This document shows positions 22,790 to 34,740 of a stretch of DNA of 64,000 nucleotides, in pieces. A model generated the notes under the pieces. That model saw nothing but the letters and a program-made list of their open reading frames with translations, ran no database searches and was not told where the DNA came from. The translations under genes were made by a program, and so were the position numbers. Origin of the DNA: Dastarcus helophoroides (lineage: Eukaryota; Arthropoda; Insecta; Coleoptera; Bothrideridae); NCBI GenBank assembly GCA_028583605.1, contig CM053331.1:994501-1058500 (forward strand), in the 5' to 3' direction. Within the stretch, counting starts at the first letter, position 1; every line of letters begins with the position of its first letter.

Positions 22790-25700
22790 CTGAAGACTTT
22801 TTAATTGAGATGAAACCCTTGGTTAAGTCTCAAGCATTCTTTATCTTTTTAGAACGGTTTTTTTCTTGAGCTCCATTAAGCTTCAATCTTTCTTAATCTT
22901 TTTGAGCTTCCTCAAGCTTGCTTAGACTACCTCAAGCTTTAATCTTTCTTATGCTGTTTTGGGTTTCCTTAAGCTTGCTTAGACTACCTTAAGCTTTCTT
23001 AAGCTTTCTCAAGCTTTTTCAGACTTTTTCAGTTTTTCCCGAGTTTTTCCAAACATTTATAAGCTTTTTGAATCCTTTTGAAGTTTTTTTGAATTTGATC
23101 AAGCTTTTGGCTGAGTCTCAAGCATTCTTTACCTTTGTAGGTCTTTTTTTCTTGAGCTCCCTCAAGTTTCAATCTTTCTTAAGCTTTTTTGGGTTTCCAC
23201 AAGCTTGCTTAGATTAGCTTAAGCTTTAATCTTTCTTAAGCTTTTTGAGCTTCCTTAAGCTTGCTTAGACTACCTCAACCTTTAATCTTTCTTATGCTGT
23301 TTTGGGCTTCCTCAAGCTTGCTTAGACTACCTCAACCTTTCTTAAGCTCTCTTAAACTTTTCTAGACTTTTTTACCCTTTCTGGAGTATTTTCAAACATT
23401 TAGGAGCTTCTTGAATCCTTCTAAAGTTGTTTTAAACTTGATCAAGCTCTTGGTTAAGTCTCAAGCATTCTTTACCTTTTTGAAACAGTCTTTTTTTCTT
23501 TAGCTCCCTCAAGCTTTAATCTTTCTTAAGCTTTTTTGGGCTTCCTCAAGCTTGCTTAGACTACATCAAGCTTCAATCTTTCTTAAGCTTTTTGAGCTTC
23601 CTTAAGCTTGCTTAGACTACCTCAAGCTTCAATCTTTCTTATGCTGTTTTGGGCTTCCTCAAGCTTGCTTAGACTACCTGAACCTTTCTTAAGCTCTCTC
23701 AAGGTTTCCTAGACTTTTTAAGCTTTTTTCAATTATTTCCAAACCTTAAAGAGCTTCTTGAGTCTTTGTAAAGTTTTTTAAACTTGATCAAGCTCTTGGT
23801 TGAGTCTTAAGCATTCTTTACCTTTTTAGAAAGGTCTTTTTTTCTTGAGCTCTCTCAAGCTTCAATCTCTCTTAAGTTTTTTAACGTTCTTCAAGCTTGC
23901 TTGGACTACCTCAAGCTTTAATCTTTCTTAACCTTTTTGAGCTTCCTCAAGCTTGCCTAGACTACCTCAAGCTTCAATCTTTCTTATACTATTTTGGGCT
24001 TCCTCAAGCTTGCTTAGACTACCTCAACCTTTCTTAAGCTCTCTTAAGCTTTTCTAGACTTTTTTATTTTTTCTGGAGTATTTTCAAATATTTAAGAGCT
24101 TCTTGAATTCTTCTAAAGTTTTTTTAAACTTGATCAAGCTCTTAGTTGAGTCTCAAGCATTCTTTACCTTTTTGAAACAGTCTTTTTTTCTTTAGCTCCC
24201 TCAAGCTTTAATCTTTCTTAAGCTTTTTTGGGCTTCCTCAAGCTTGCTTAGACTACCTCAAGCTTCAATCTTTCTTAAGCTTTTTGAGCTTCCTCAAGCT
24301 TTAATCTTTCTTATGCTGTTTTGGGCTTCCTCAAGCTTGCTTAGACTACCTGAACCTTTCTTAAGCTCTCTCAAGGTTTCCTAGACTTTTTAAGCTTTTT
24401 TCAATTATTTCCAAACCTTAAAGAGCTTCTTGAGTCTTTGTAAAGTTTTTTTAAACTTGATCAAGCTCTTGGTTGAGTCTTGAGCATTCTTTACCTTTTT
24501 AGAAAGGTCTTTTTTTTCTTGAGCTCTCTCAAGCTTCAATCTCTCTTAAGTTTTTTAACGTTCTTCAAGCTTGCTTGGACTACCTCAAGCTTTAATCTTT
24601 CTTAACCTTTTTGAGCTTCCTCAAGCTTGCTTAGACTACCTCAAGCTTCAATCTTTCTTATACTGTTTTAAGGCTTTCTCAAGCTTGCTTAGACTATCCC
24701 AAGCTTTAATCTTTCTTAAGCTCTTTGAGCTTTCTCAAGCTTGCTTAGACTACCTCAAGCTTCAATCTTTCTTAAGCTTTCTTGAGCTCCCTCTAAGCTT
24801 CAATCTTTCTTAAGCTTTTTGAGCTTCTTTAAGCTTGCTTGGACTACCTCAAGCTTCAATCTTTCTTCACCTTTTTGAACTTCCCCAAGCTGGCTTAGAC
24901 TACCTCAAGCTTCAATCTTTCTTATGCTGTGTTGGGCTTCCTCAAGCTTGCTTGGACTACCTGAACCTTTCTTAAGCTCTTTTAAGCTTTCCTAGACTTT
25001 TTTAGCTTTTCTCAAGTATTTCCAAACCTTAAAGAGCTTCTTGAATTTTTGTAAAGTTTTTTTAAACTTGATCAAGCTCTTGGTTGAGTCTCAAGCATTC
25101 TTTATTTTTTTGGAAACGTCTTTTTTTTTCTTGAGCTTTCTCAAGCTTCAATCTCTCTTAAGCTTTTTAAGGTTCTTTAAGCTTGCTTGGACTATCTCAA
25201 GCTTTAATCATTCTTAACCTTTTTGAGCTTCCTCAAGCTTGCTTAGACTACCTCAAGCTTCAATCTTTCTTATACTGTTTTGGGCTTCCTCAAGCTTGCT
25301 TAGACTATCCCAAGCTTTAATCTTTCTTAAGCTCTTTGAGCTTTCTCAAGCTTGCTTAGACTACCTCAAGCTTTAATCTTTCTTAAGCTTTCTTGAGCTC
25401 CCTCAAACTTCAATCTTTCTTAAGCTTTTTGAGCTTCTTTAAGCTTGCTTGGACTACCTCAAGCTTCAATCTTTCTTAACCTTTTTGAACTTCCCCAAGC
25501 TTGCTTAGACTACCTCAAGCTTCAATTTTTCTTATGCTGTTTTGGGCTTCCTCAAGCTTGCTTAGACTATCTCAAGCTTTAATCTTTCTTAAGCTCTTTG
25601 AGCTTTCTCAAGCTTGCTTAGACTGCCTCAAGCTTCAATTTTTCCTAAGCTTTCCTGAGCTTCCTCAAGCTTCAATCTTTCTTAAGCTTTTTGAGCTTCT

Positions 25701-25990
25701 TCAAGCTCGCTTGGACTACCTCAAGCTTCAATCTTTCTTAACCTTTTTGAATTTCCTCAAGCTTGCTTAGACTATCTCAAGCTTCAATCTTTCTTATGCT
25801 GTTTTGGGCTTCCTCAAGCTTGCTTAGACTACCTTAAGCTTTTTTAAGCTTTCTTAAGCTTTTTTTAGACTTTTTTTAGCCTTTCTCGAATATTTCCAAA
25901 CTTTCAAGAGCTCCTGAAATTTTTTTAAACTTGATCAAGCCCTTGGTTGAGTCTGAAGCATTCTTTGCCTTTTTAGAACGGTCTTCTTTT
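22790..25990. repeat. Higher-order repeat with about 346 bp and 65 bp periodicity
   Basis: The landmark TCAAGCATTCTTTACC and its variants occur near 22831, 23119, 23462, 23808, 24154, 24481, 25092 and 25955. Spacings include 343, 346 and 346, with 327, 611 and 863 where monomers were lost or added. Between landmarks a unit of about 60-70 bp, GCTTGCTTAGACTACCTCAA then GCTTCAATCTTTCTTA, repeats a variable number of times. A related landmark lies at about 13306. Confidence 0.85.
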
Positions 25991-27115
25991 TATTCTTTCA
26001 ATTCAAATACATAAGCCAGTGATTAATCGCTCATGAGCTACGCGATGATTTTATAGTCGTGAAAAAATTTTAGGGGCACATAAAATTTGATATGGTGCAA
26101 GTTGAATCGTTAACAAGTTTTATTAAACCGATTTGTCTATGGTCTACGTAAAAGTGCACTTTAACACTTCGGTTGACCTCAAGACCGTTCAAAAGTAGAA
26201 AGTAAACTTAAAATTTCATTGAGCCAATGACGAAAGTGACAGCTCGATTTAAATTGAACGTAAATATTTTCATTAGCTTTCTTAGAATTTTATGACTAAA
26301 TCTCGTTCGACAGCAAAAGTTTTAGTGCATAAATATGGTTTACCCACACCCATAAATCAAATTTTAAAACATCTTTGACCCCGAATTATAAATAATTCAT
26401 ACAAGACGAAAGTAAAAATCGAAGGCATTGAAAGCATTCCGACGATTTCTCAAGGTCTACTCGGGACTCGACCACGAAACTAAAAACGATTCTAGAGATT
26501 TTTTCTTAACTTTAGTTGCTGCAGTTTGCAGCTACTTAAGTACGAGTATTTTGGGATAACGTTAGATCGATTTGTTTATTAATTTGGTGTCTTAGGATAC
26601 AAACAAATCTACAAATTTTAAGCCAGAAACCCTTTTGGGACGTGAGGATGTCAGATGTCAACGACTTTCGAAGGCACGTTTTTCTGTAGAAATTGATCGA
26701 TTTCTCCCTATGAAGAAACGTCTCAATAACCCCGAAATTCGAGCGATTTCTCCCTGTGAAGAAACGATATAACACATCGAAATCCGACCAGCAACTAGTC
26801 CGTAAACTGCAATGGATTCGCGTCTAACTTCTTGTTCAATTGATCGAAACGCAAACTAAACACTGCAGTCGGTTGCGTAACCTCGTTAACGGTTATGAAA
26901 TAAACGACTCGATTCAAAAGCGATACAGCTTGTGCATAAGTTTCGGAATTAAAACTACTAATGAGTGGCAATCTATAAATATCTAGCAGCAGGAACAAGC
27001 GTTTACTGTATTAGAGTGAAAGGTCGTCACTTTCTCTGGTGGTAAATTCACCACATCCAGGTTAGGATTAATTTAATGTTAAAAGTATTTAATGTCTCCG
27101 GCGTGACTAATTTTT
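25991..27115. other. Single-copy island inside the 30 kb intron
   Basis: About 1.1 kb of mixed composition without satellite words. It contains a 23 bp near-repeat, CGATTTCTCCCTATGAAGAA at 26698 and CGATTTCTCCCTGTGAAGAA at 26744. Two minus-strand frames (26536-26775, 26795-26998) have no recognisable protein features. It could be ancestral intron or hold a regulatory element; nothing decides this. Confidence 0.55.
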
Positions 27116-30100
27116 TTAATCTTTTAGATATCTTTCAAGCTTTTTTGAGTCTTCTGAGTGCTTCGTGAAGCTCTTTGGGTGCTTCGTGAAGCTCTTTGGG
27201 TTGCCTCAAGTTATTTAAATTCTCTTAAGTTATCTCAAGCTTTTTCAGAATACTTGGGGTTATCTCAAGCTGCTTCCCTTTTGAGTCTCCTTAAGTTGTT
27301 TGGATGCTCTTAAGCCTTGACTTTTATCAAGCTGCATCGGATTAATTAGAGATGGCTCTTTGAGTCCCCTCACGTGATTAAGATTCTCTTCACTTCTCTC
27401 CTTTTTCAAGCTTCATCCTCCTCCCCTACTGAGTCCTCTCAAGTTATTTAGATTCTCTGAAACTCTCCTTCTCAAGCTTCATTGGAATAATTAGAGGTTG
27501 CTCAAGTGCCTTTTATTTTGCGTCCTCCTCAAGTTATGTATAATCTCTTAAGCTCCCTTTTTTCTCAGGCTTCATCAAGAAAATTTAAGTCCGCTCAAGC
27601 TTCTTCTCTTTTGAGTTCCTTCAAGCTATTTAGACTCTCCTAAGCTCTGTGTTTTCTCAAGCTTTATCGGGATAATTAAGGGCCAGTTCAAGCTCCTCTC
27701 CTTTTAAATTCCCTTGGGTTATTCAGCTTCTCTAAAGCTCTAATTTTTATCAAATTTCATGGGATAATTAGAGCCTGCTCAAGCTTCTTTGCTTTTGAAT
27801 TTCCTCAAGTTATTTAGATTCTGTTAAGTTGTCTTTTTTTTAACTTTCATCAGGATAATTAGAGCTTGTTTAAGCTGATTTACTTTTGAGCCTGCTCAAG
27901 CTGCTTCCCTTTTGAGTCGAATCTAGTAGTTTCCCTTTTGAGTTTCGTTAAGTTATTTAGATTCTCTTAATCCCTCGTTTTGCAAGCCCCATCAGGATAC
28001 TTAGAGCTCGCTCAAGCTCCTTTCTTTTTGCGTTCGCCTCAATTTATGTATGTTTTCTTAGGCTCTCTTTTTTTTAAGCTTCATCGAGATAATTAAAGTC
28101 TGCTCAAGCTTCTTCCCTTTTGAGTTCTCTCAAGCCATTTAGACTCTCTTAAGTTCTCTCTTTTTCTTAACTCTTAGCCGGATAATTAGAGCTCGCTCAA
28201 GGTTATTTTCCTTTGAGTTTCCTCAAGTTATTTAGATTCTCTTAAGTTCTTTATTTTTTCAACTGTCATCCAGATAATTAGAGCTCGCTCAAGCTGATTA
28301 TCTTTTGAGTCTGTTCAAGCTGTTTTCCTTTTAAGTTCTGCCAAGTTATTTAGATTCTCTTAAGCTGTCTCTTTTCTTAACTTTCATCCGGATAATTAAA
28401 GCTCGCTCAAGCTGATTATCTTTTGAGTCTGCCCAAGCTGCTTTCCTTGTGAGTCTGCTTAAGCTGCTTCCCTTTTGAGTCTGCTCAAGTTGTTTTCCTT
28501 TTGTGTTCCCTCAAGTTATTTAGATTTTCTTAAGCTCTCTCTTTTTTCAAGCTTTATAGGGACACTTAGAGGTCGCTCAAGCTCCTTTCCTTTTGCGTTC
28601 GCCTCAACTTATGTATGTTTTCTTATGCTCTTTTTTTTTTCTTAAGCTTCATCAAGTTAATTAAAGTCTGCTTAAGCTTCTTCCCTTTTGAGTTCTTCCA
28701 AGCCTTTTAGACTCTCTTAGGTTCTGTGTTTTCTCAAGCTATATCGGGATAATTAAGAGCCAGTTTAAGCTCCCCCCCTTTTGAATTCCTTTGAGTTATT
28801 TAGCCTCTCTTAATCTCCTTTTTTTTATCAAATTTCATGGAAAATTAAAGACCACTCAAGATTTTTCCCTTTTGAGTTTTCTCGAGTTATTTAGATTCTC
28901 TTAAGTTCTCTCTTTTTCTAAACTCTTATGCGGATAATTAGAGCTCGCTTAAGGTTCTTTTCCTTTGAGTTTCCTCAAGTTATTTAGATTCTCTTAAGTT
29001 CTCTATTTTTTTAATTTTCATCCAGATAATTAGAGCTCGCTCAAGCTGATTATCTTTTGAGTCTGTTCAAGCTGTTTTCCTTTTAAGTTCTGCCAAGTTA
29101 TTTAGATTCTCTTAAGCTGTCTCTTTTCTTAACTTTCATCCGGATAATTAAAGCTCGCTCAAGCTGATTATCTTTTGAGTCTGCCCAAGCTGCTTTCCTT
29201 GTGAGTCTGCTTAAGCTGCTTTTCTTTTGAGTCTGCTCAAGTTGTTTTCCTTTTGAGTTCCCTCAAGTTATTTAGATTTTCTTAAGCTCTCTCTTTTTTC
29301 AAGCTTTATAGGGACACTTAGAGGTCGCTCAAGCTCCTTTCCTTTTGCGTTCGCCTCAACTTATGTATGTTTTCTTATGCTCTCTTTTTTCTTAAGCTTC
29401 ATCGAGTTAATTAAAGTCTGCTTAAGCTTCTTCCCTTTTGAGTTCTTCCAAGCCTTTTAGACTCTCTTAGGTTCTATGTTTTCTCAAGCTATATCGGGAT
29501 AATTAAGAGCCAGTTTAAGCTCCTCCCCTTTTGAATTCCTTTGAGTTATTCAGCTTCTCTTAATCGTCTTTTTTTTATCAAATTTCATAGAAAATTAAAG
29601 ACCATTCAAGATTTTTCCCTTTTGAGTTTTCTCGAGTTATTTAGATTCTCTTAAGTTCTCTCTTTTTCTTAACTCTTATCCGGATAATTAGAGCTCGCTC
29701 AAGGTTCTTTTCCTTTGAGTTTCCTCAAGTTATTTAGATTCTCTTAAGTTCTCTATTTTTTTAACTTTCATCCAGATAATTAGAGCTCGCTCAAGCTGAT
29801 TATCTTTTAAGTCTGTTCAAGCTGCTTTCCTTTTGAGTTCTGTCAAGTTATTTAGATTCTCTTAAGCTGTCTCTTTTCATAACTTTCATCCGGATAATTA
29901 AAGCTTACTCAAGCTGATTATATTTTGAGTCTGCCCAAGCTGCTTTCCTTGTGAGTCTGCTTAAGCTGCTTCCCTTTTGAGTCTGCTCAAGTTGTTTTCC
30001 TTTTGTGTTCCCTCAAGTTATTTAGATTTTCTTAAGCTCTCTCTTTTTTCAAGCTTTATAGGGACACTTAGAGGTCGCTCAAGCTCCTTTCCTTTTGCGT

Positions 30101-31600
30101 TCGCCTCAACTTATGTATGTTTTCTTATGCTCTCTTTTTTCTTAAGCTTCATCGAGTTAATTAAAGTCTGCTTAAGCTTCTTCCCTTTTGAGTTCTTCCA
30201 AGCCTTTTAGACTCTCTTAGGTTCTGTGTTTTCTCAAGCTATATCGGGATAATTAAGAGCCAGTTTAAGCTCCTCCCCTTTTGAATTCCTTTGAGTTATT
30301 CAGCTTCTCTTAATCGTCTTTTTTTTATCAAATTTCATAGAAAATTAAAGACCATTCAAGATTTTTCCCTTTTGAGTTTTCTCGAGTTATTTAGATTCTC
30401 TTAAGTTCTCTCTTTTTCTTAACTCTTATCCGGATAATTAGAGCTCGCTCAAGGTTCTTTTCCTTTGAGTTTCCTCAAGTTATTTAGATTCTCTTAAGTT
30501 CTCTATTTTTTCAATTTTCATCCAGATAATTAGAGCTCGCTCAAGCTGATTATCTTTTAAGTCTGTTCAAGCTGCTTTCCTTTTGAGTTCTGTCAAGTTA
30601 TTTAGATTCTCTTAAGCTGTCTCTTTTCATAACTTTCATCCGGATAATTAAAGCTTACTCAAGCTGATTATCTTTTGAGTCGACCCAAGATGCTTTCCTT
30701 GTGAGTCTGCTTAAGCTGCTTCCCTTTTAAGTCTGCTCAAGTTGTTTTCCTTTTGTGTTCCCTCAAGTTATTTAGATTTTCTTAAGCTCTCTCTTTTTTC
30801 AAGCTTTATAGGGACACTTAGAGGTCGCTCAAGCTCCTTTCCTTTTGCGTTCGCCTCAACTTATGTATGTTTTCTTAGGCTCTTTTTTTTTTCTTAAGCT
30901 TCATCGAGTTAATTAAAGTCTGCTTAAGCTTCTTCCCTTTTGAGTTCTCCCAAGCCTTTTAGATTCTCTTAGGTTCTATGTTTTCTCAAGCTATATCGGG
31001 ATAATTAAGAGCCAGTTTAAGCTCCTCCCCTTTTGAATTCCTTTGAGTTATTCAGCTTCTCTTAATCGTCTTTTTTTTATCAAATTTCATAGAAAATTAA
31101 AGACCATTCAAGATTTTTCCCTTTTGAGTTTTCTCGAGTTATTTAGATTCTCTTAAGTTCTCTCTTTTTCTTAACTCTTATCCGGATAATTAGAGCTCGC
31201 TCAAGGTTCTTTTCCTTTGAGTTTCCTCAAGTTATTTAGATTCTCTTAAGTTCTCTATTTTTTCAATTTTCATCCAGATAATTAGAGCTCGCTCAAGCTG
31301 ATTATCTTTTAAGTCTGTTCAAGCTTCTAAGTTCTGCCAAGTTATTTAGATTCTCTTAAGCTGTCTCTTTTCTTAACTTTCATCCGAATAATTAAAGCTT
31401 ACTCAAGTTGATTATATTTTGAGTCTGCCCAAGCTGCTTTCCTTGTGTGTCTGCTTAAGCTGCTTCCCTTTTAAGTCTGCTCAAGTTGTTTTCCTTTTGT
31501 GTTCCCTCAAGTTATTTAGATTTTCTTAAGCTCTCTCTTTTTTCAAGCTTTATCGGGATATTTGGAGCTCGCTCAAGCTCCTTCGTTTTTGGGCACTGTC
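27116..31600. repeat. 750 bp higher-order repeat of about 85 bp monomers
   Basis: Monomers contain CCTCAAGTTATTTAGATTCT, CTTAAGCTCTCTCTTTT and GATAATTAGAGCTCGCTCAA. The landmark GACACTTAGAGGTCGCTCAA is at 28561, 29313, 30063 and 30813 (752, 750, 750), so about nine monomers form a repeated block. Copies at 29.3, 30.1 and 30.8 kb are nearly identical. The first kilobase (27116-28000) is more diverged, as is usual for an array edge. Confidence 0.92.
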
Positions 31601-34090
31601 GAGTTATTTACGACCCTCTTTAGTTCTCTTAAATCCTTTTTAAGCTTTTTCAGCTTTCTCAAACTAGTTAAAGCTTTACTGTGACTTTCTTAAGTTGCTT
31701 TATGCTTTTTTTGTAAGCTTCCTCAAGTTTCCTTAAATTTCTTTAAGCTTATTTAAGCTCTCTCAAGCTTTCTCTGACTCCCTTAGGCTTCCTTAAGCTT
31801 TCTTATGCTTTTTTGCGCTTTCAAAAGCTTTTTTGAGCTTTCAAAAGCTTCTTTGAACTCTTTCAAGCATTCTCAAAATGGTTGAAGCTCTACTGTGGCT
31901 TTTTTAGGTTGTTTTATGCTTCTTTTGTAAGCTTTCTTAAGTTTTCTTGGATTTCCTTAAGCTTACTTGAGCTCTCTCAAGATTCCTCGGGCTCCCTCAA
32001 GCTTCCTTGAGCTCCCTCAAGCTTCCTTGAGCTCCTTCAAGCTTCTTTGACTTTTCAAAACTCAAGCTTTTTCAAAATAGTTGAAGCTCTCTTGTGGCTT
32101 TCTTAAGCTGCTTTATGCTTCTTTTGTAAGCTTCTTTAAGTTTTCTTCAATTTCCTTAAGCTTTCTTGAGCTCTATGAAGCTTCCTCGGGTCCCCTTAAG
32201 CTTCCTTGAGCTCCCTTAGCTTGCTTGGGTTCCTTTAAGCTTCTTTGAGCTTTCAAAAGCTTCTTTGAGCTCTTTTAAGCTTTCTGAAACTAAACGAAGT
32301 TCTCTTGTGGCTTTATTCAACTGCTTTATGCTTTTTTGTAAGCTTCCTCAAGTTTATTTAAATTCTCTTAAGATTACTTAAGCTCTTTCAAACTTCTTCG
32401 GGCTCCCTCAAGCTTGCTTGAACTCCTTCAAGCTTCTTTGAGCTTTTAAAAAATTCTTTTTAGCCCTCTTAAGCTTTTTCAAACTAGTTAAAGCTTTATT
32501 GTGGCTTTATTAAACTGCTTTATGCATCTCTTGTACGCTTCCTTAAGTTTCTTTAAATTTTCTTAGACTTACTTAAGCTCTCTTAAGCTTCCTCGGGCTC
32601 TCTCAAGCTTGCTTGAGCTCCCTCAAGCTTTTTTGAGCTTTCAAAAGCTTCTTTGAGCTCTCTCAAACTTTCCTAAACTAGTTGAAGCTCTATTGTGGCT
32701 TTCTTGAACTGCTTTATGCTTCTTTTGTAAGTTTCCTCAAGTTTCCTTTAATTCCCTTAGGCTTACTTAAGCTCTCTCAAGCTTCCTCGGAGTCCCTCAA
32801 GCTTCCTTAAGCTCCCTCAAGCTTCTTTGAGCTTTCAAAAGTTTTTTTGAGCTCTCTCTTGCTTTCTCAAACTAGTTGAAGCTCTATTGTGGCTTTTTTG
32901 AGCTGCTTTATGCTTCTTTTGTAAGCTTTCTCAAGTTTTCTTAAATTCCCTTAAGCTTACTTAAGCTCTTTTCAGCTTCCTCGGGATCTCTTAAGCTTAC
33001 TTAAGCTCTTTTAAGCTTTTTTGCGCTTTCCAAAGCTTCTTTGAGCTTTCAAAAGCTTCTTTTAGTTCTCTCAAGCATTCTAAAAATAGTTAAAGCTCTA
33101 TTGTGGCTTTCTTAAGTTGCTTTATGCTTCTTTTGTAAGCTTCCTCAAGTTTCCTTAAATTCCCTTAAGCTTACTTAAGCTCTCTGAAGCTTCCTCGGGC
33201 TCCCTCAAGCTTTCTTGAGCTTTCTCAAGCTTCCTTGAGCTCCCTCAAGCTTGTTTGAGCTTCCTCAAGCTTCTTTGAGCTTTCAAAAGCTTTTTTGAGC
33301 TTTCAAAAGCTTTTTTAAGCTTTCTCAAACTAGTTGAAGCTCTATTGTGGCTTTCTTGAGCTGCTTTATGCTTCTTTTGTAAGCTTCCTTAAGTTTTCTT
33401 GAATTTCCTTAAGCTTACTTGAGCTCTCTCAAGCTTCCTCGGACTTTGTCAAGTTTCCTTGAGCTCCCTCAAGCTTTTTTGAGCTTTCAAAAGCTTTTTT
33501 GAGCTTTCAAAAGCTTCTTTGAGCTCTCTTAAGCTTTCTTAAACTAGTTGAACCTCTATTGTGGCTTTCTTGAGCTGCTTTATGCTTCTTTTGTAAGTTT
33601 CCTTGAATTCCGTTAAGATTACCTGAGCTCTCTTAAGCTTCTTCAGATTTCCTTTAGCTTCCTTGAGCTCCCTCATACTTTTTTGCGCTTTCAAAAGCTT
33701 TTTAAGCTCTTTTAAGCTTTCTCAAATTAGCTGAACCTCTATTGTGACCTTTTTAAGTTGATTTATGCATCTTTTGTAAGCTTCCTTAAGTGTTTTTTTA
33801 ATTCCCTTAAGCTTACTTGAGCTTTCTTAAGCTTTCTCGGGCTTTCTTGAGCTTCCTTAAGCTTCCTCAAGCTTTCTTGAGCTCGTTCAATCTTGCTTGA
33901 GCTTCCTCAAGCTTTTTTGAGCTTCCAAAAGCTTCTTTAAATTTTTCCAAGCTTTTCGAAGCTTTTTTAAAATTTCCCAAGCTTTTCAAAGGTTCTTTAA
34001 GCTCCAAAAGTTTCCTTGGGCTAACTCAAATTTTCCTTAGCTTTTTCAAAATTTTCAAGCTTCATTCAGGTTATTCAGGTTTAAATAAAT
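31601..34090. repeat. About 200 bp repeat, about 11 copies
   Basis: The landmark TTTATGCTTCTTTTGTAAGC recurs about every 200-245 bp (near 31700, 31912, 32110, 32325, 32520, 32717, 32913, 33119, 33366, 33584, 33762). Each unit also has CTAGTTGAAGCTCTATTGTG and variable numbers of CTCCCTCAAGCTTCCTTGAG. Confidence 0.85.
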
Positions 34091-34740
34091 CTTCTTTGGG
34101 CTTTTTAAAACTTCCCCAATATTGTTTAAGCTTTTTCAAGCATCCTTTTGGCTTATTTTTATAAGTTTTTGTAGCATTTCAAGTTTATTTTTTTCAACTT
34201 ATCTGAAATCCTTCGTAGCTTTATTGAAATTTCATCAAGCAAGCCTCCTCGAGCTTTTCCAAAGTTTATTAGGCTTACACTTTCCTGATATTTTTTTAAC
34301 TTTCTTTTTAGTATTTTTTAAAGTTTTTTAAGCTTTTTCAAACTAGGTGAAGCTCTATTGTGCCTCCGAGAGCTTTCTTGAGCTCCTGTATGCTTTCTTG
34401 AACTCCCTCGAGTTTTTTTAGCTCCTTTAAGTTTTCTTGAGATTCCTTAAGCTTCCTTAAGCTTCCTCGAGCTTCCTCAAGCTTCCTTGGGCTCCCTTAA
34501 GATTCCTTGAGCTTTCGCAGGCTTTCTTTATCGCGCTTAAGCTTCCTTGAGCTCCCCTAACCTTCATTGAGCTCTCCTAAGCCTTGCAAGTTTTCTAAAG
34601 TTCTCCCAAAAATTTTCAAATTTTCTCATACTTCTTTGAGCTGCTTTAGAATCTTCGAAGCTTCTTGGTGCTTTTCCATCGCTCTTGAGCTTTTTCCTGC
34701 TTACTCAACCTGCCCAAGTAAAGCTTTAAATTTAAGAAAT
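34091..34740. repeat. Diverged CTCAAGCTT-type sequence
   Basis: Irregular TTCCTTGAGCTCCC and CTTCCTCAAGC words without a fixed period, between two ordered arrays. Confidence 0.6.

Larger units (their letters stand above)
8281..25990. repeat. Giant CTCAAGCTT-type repeat block, part 1
   Basis: About 17.7 kb in which short words such as CTCAAGCTTTCTTAAGCTTT, TTTTTTAAGC and TTCCTCAAGC recur continuously in one orientation. The palindrome AAGCTT appears hundreds of times. Inside it, distinct higher-order repeats can be seen and are listed separately. Other parts (10300-15700, 19440-20800, 21380-22780) show only diverged copies of similar units, for example marks related to AGATACAGTAAGTTTCATTG at intervals of about 600-650 bp. 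No coding exon was seen. Confidence 0.9.

Noticed and set aside
27116..31600. A CRISPR-like array
   Set aside because: The repeats are contiguous, diverged, and without unique spacers of constant length. The sequence is clearly eukaryotic intron DNA.
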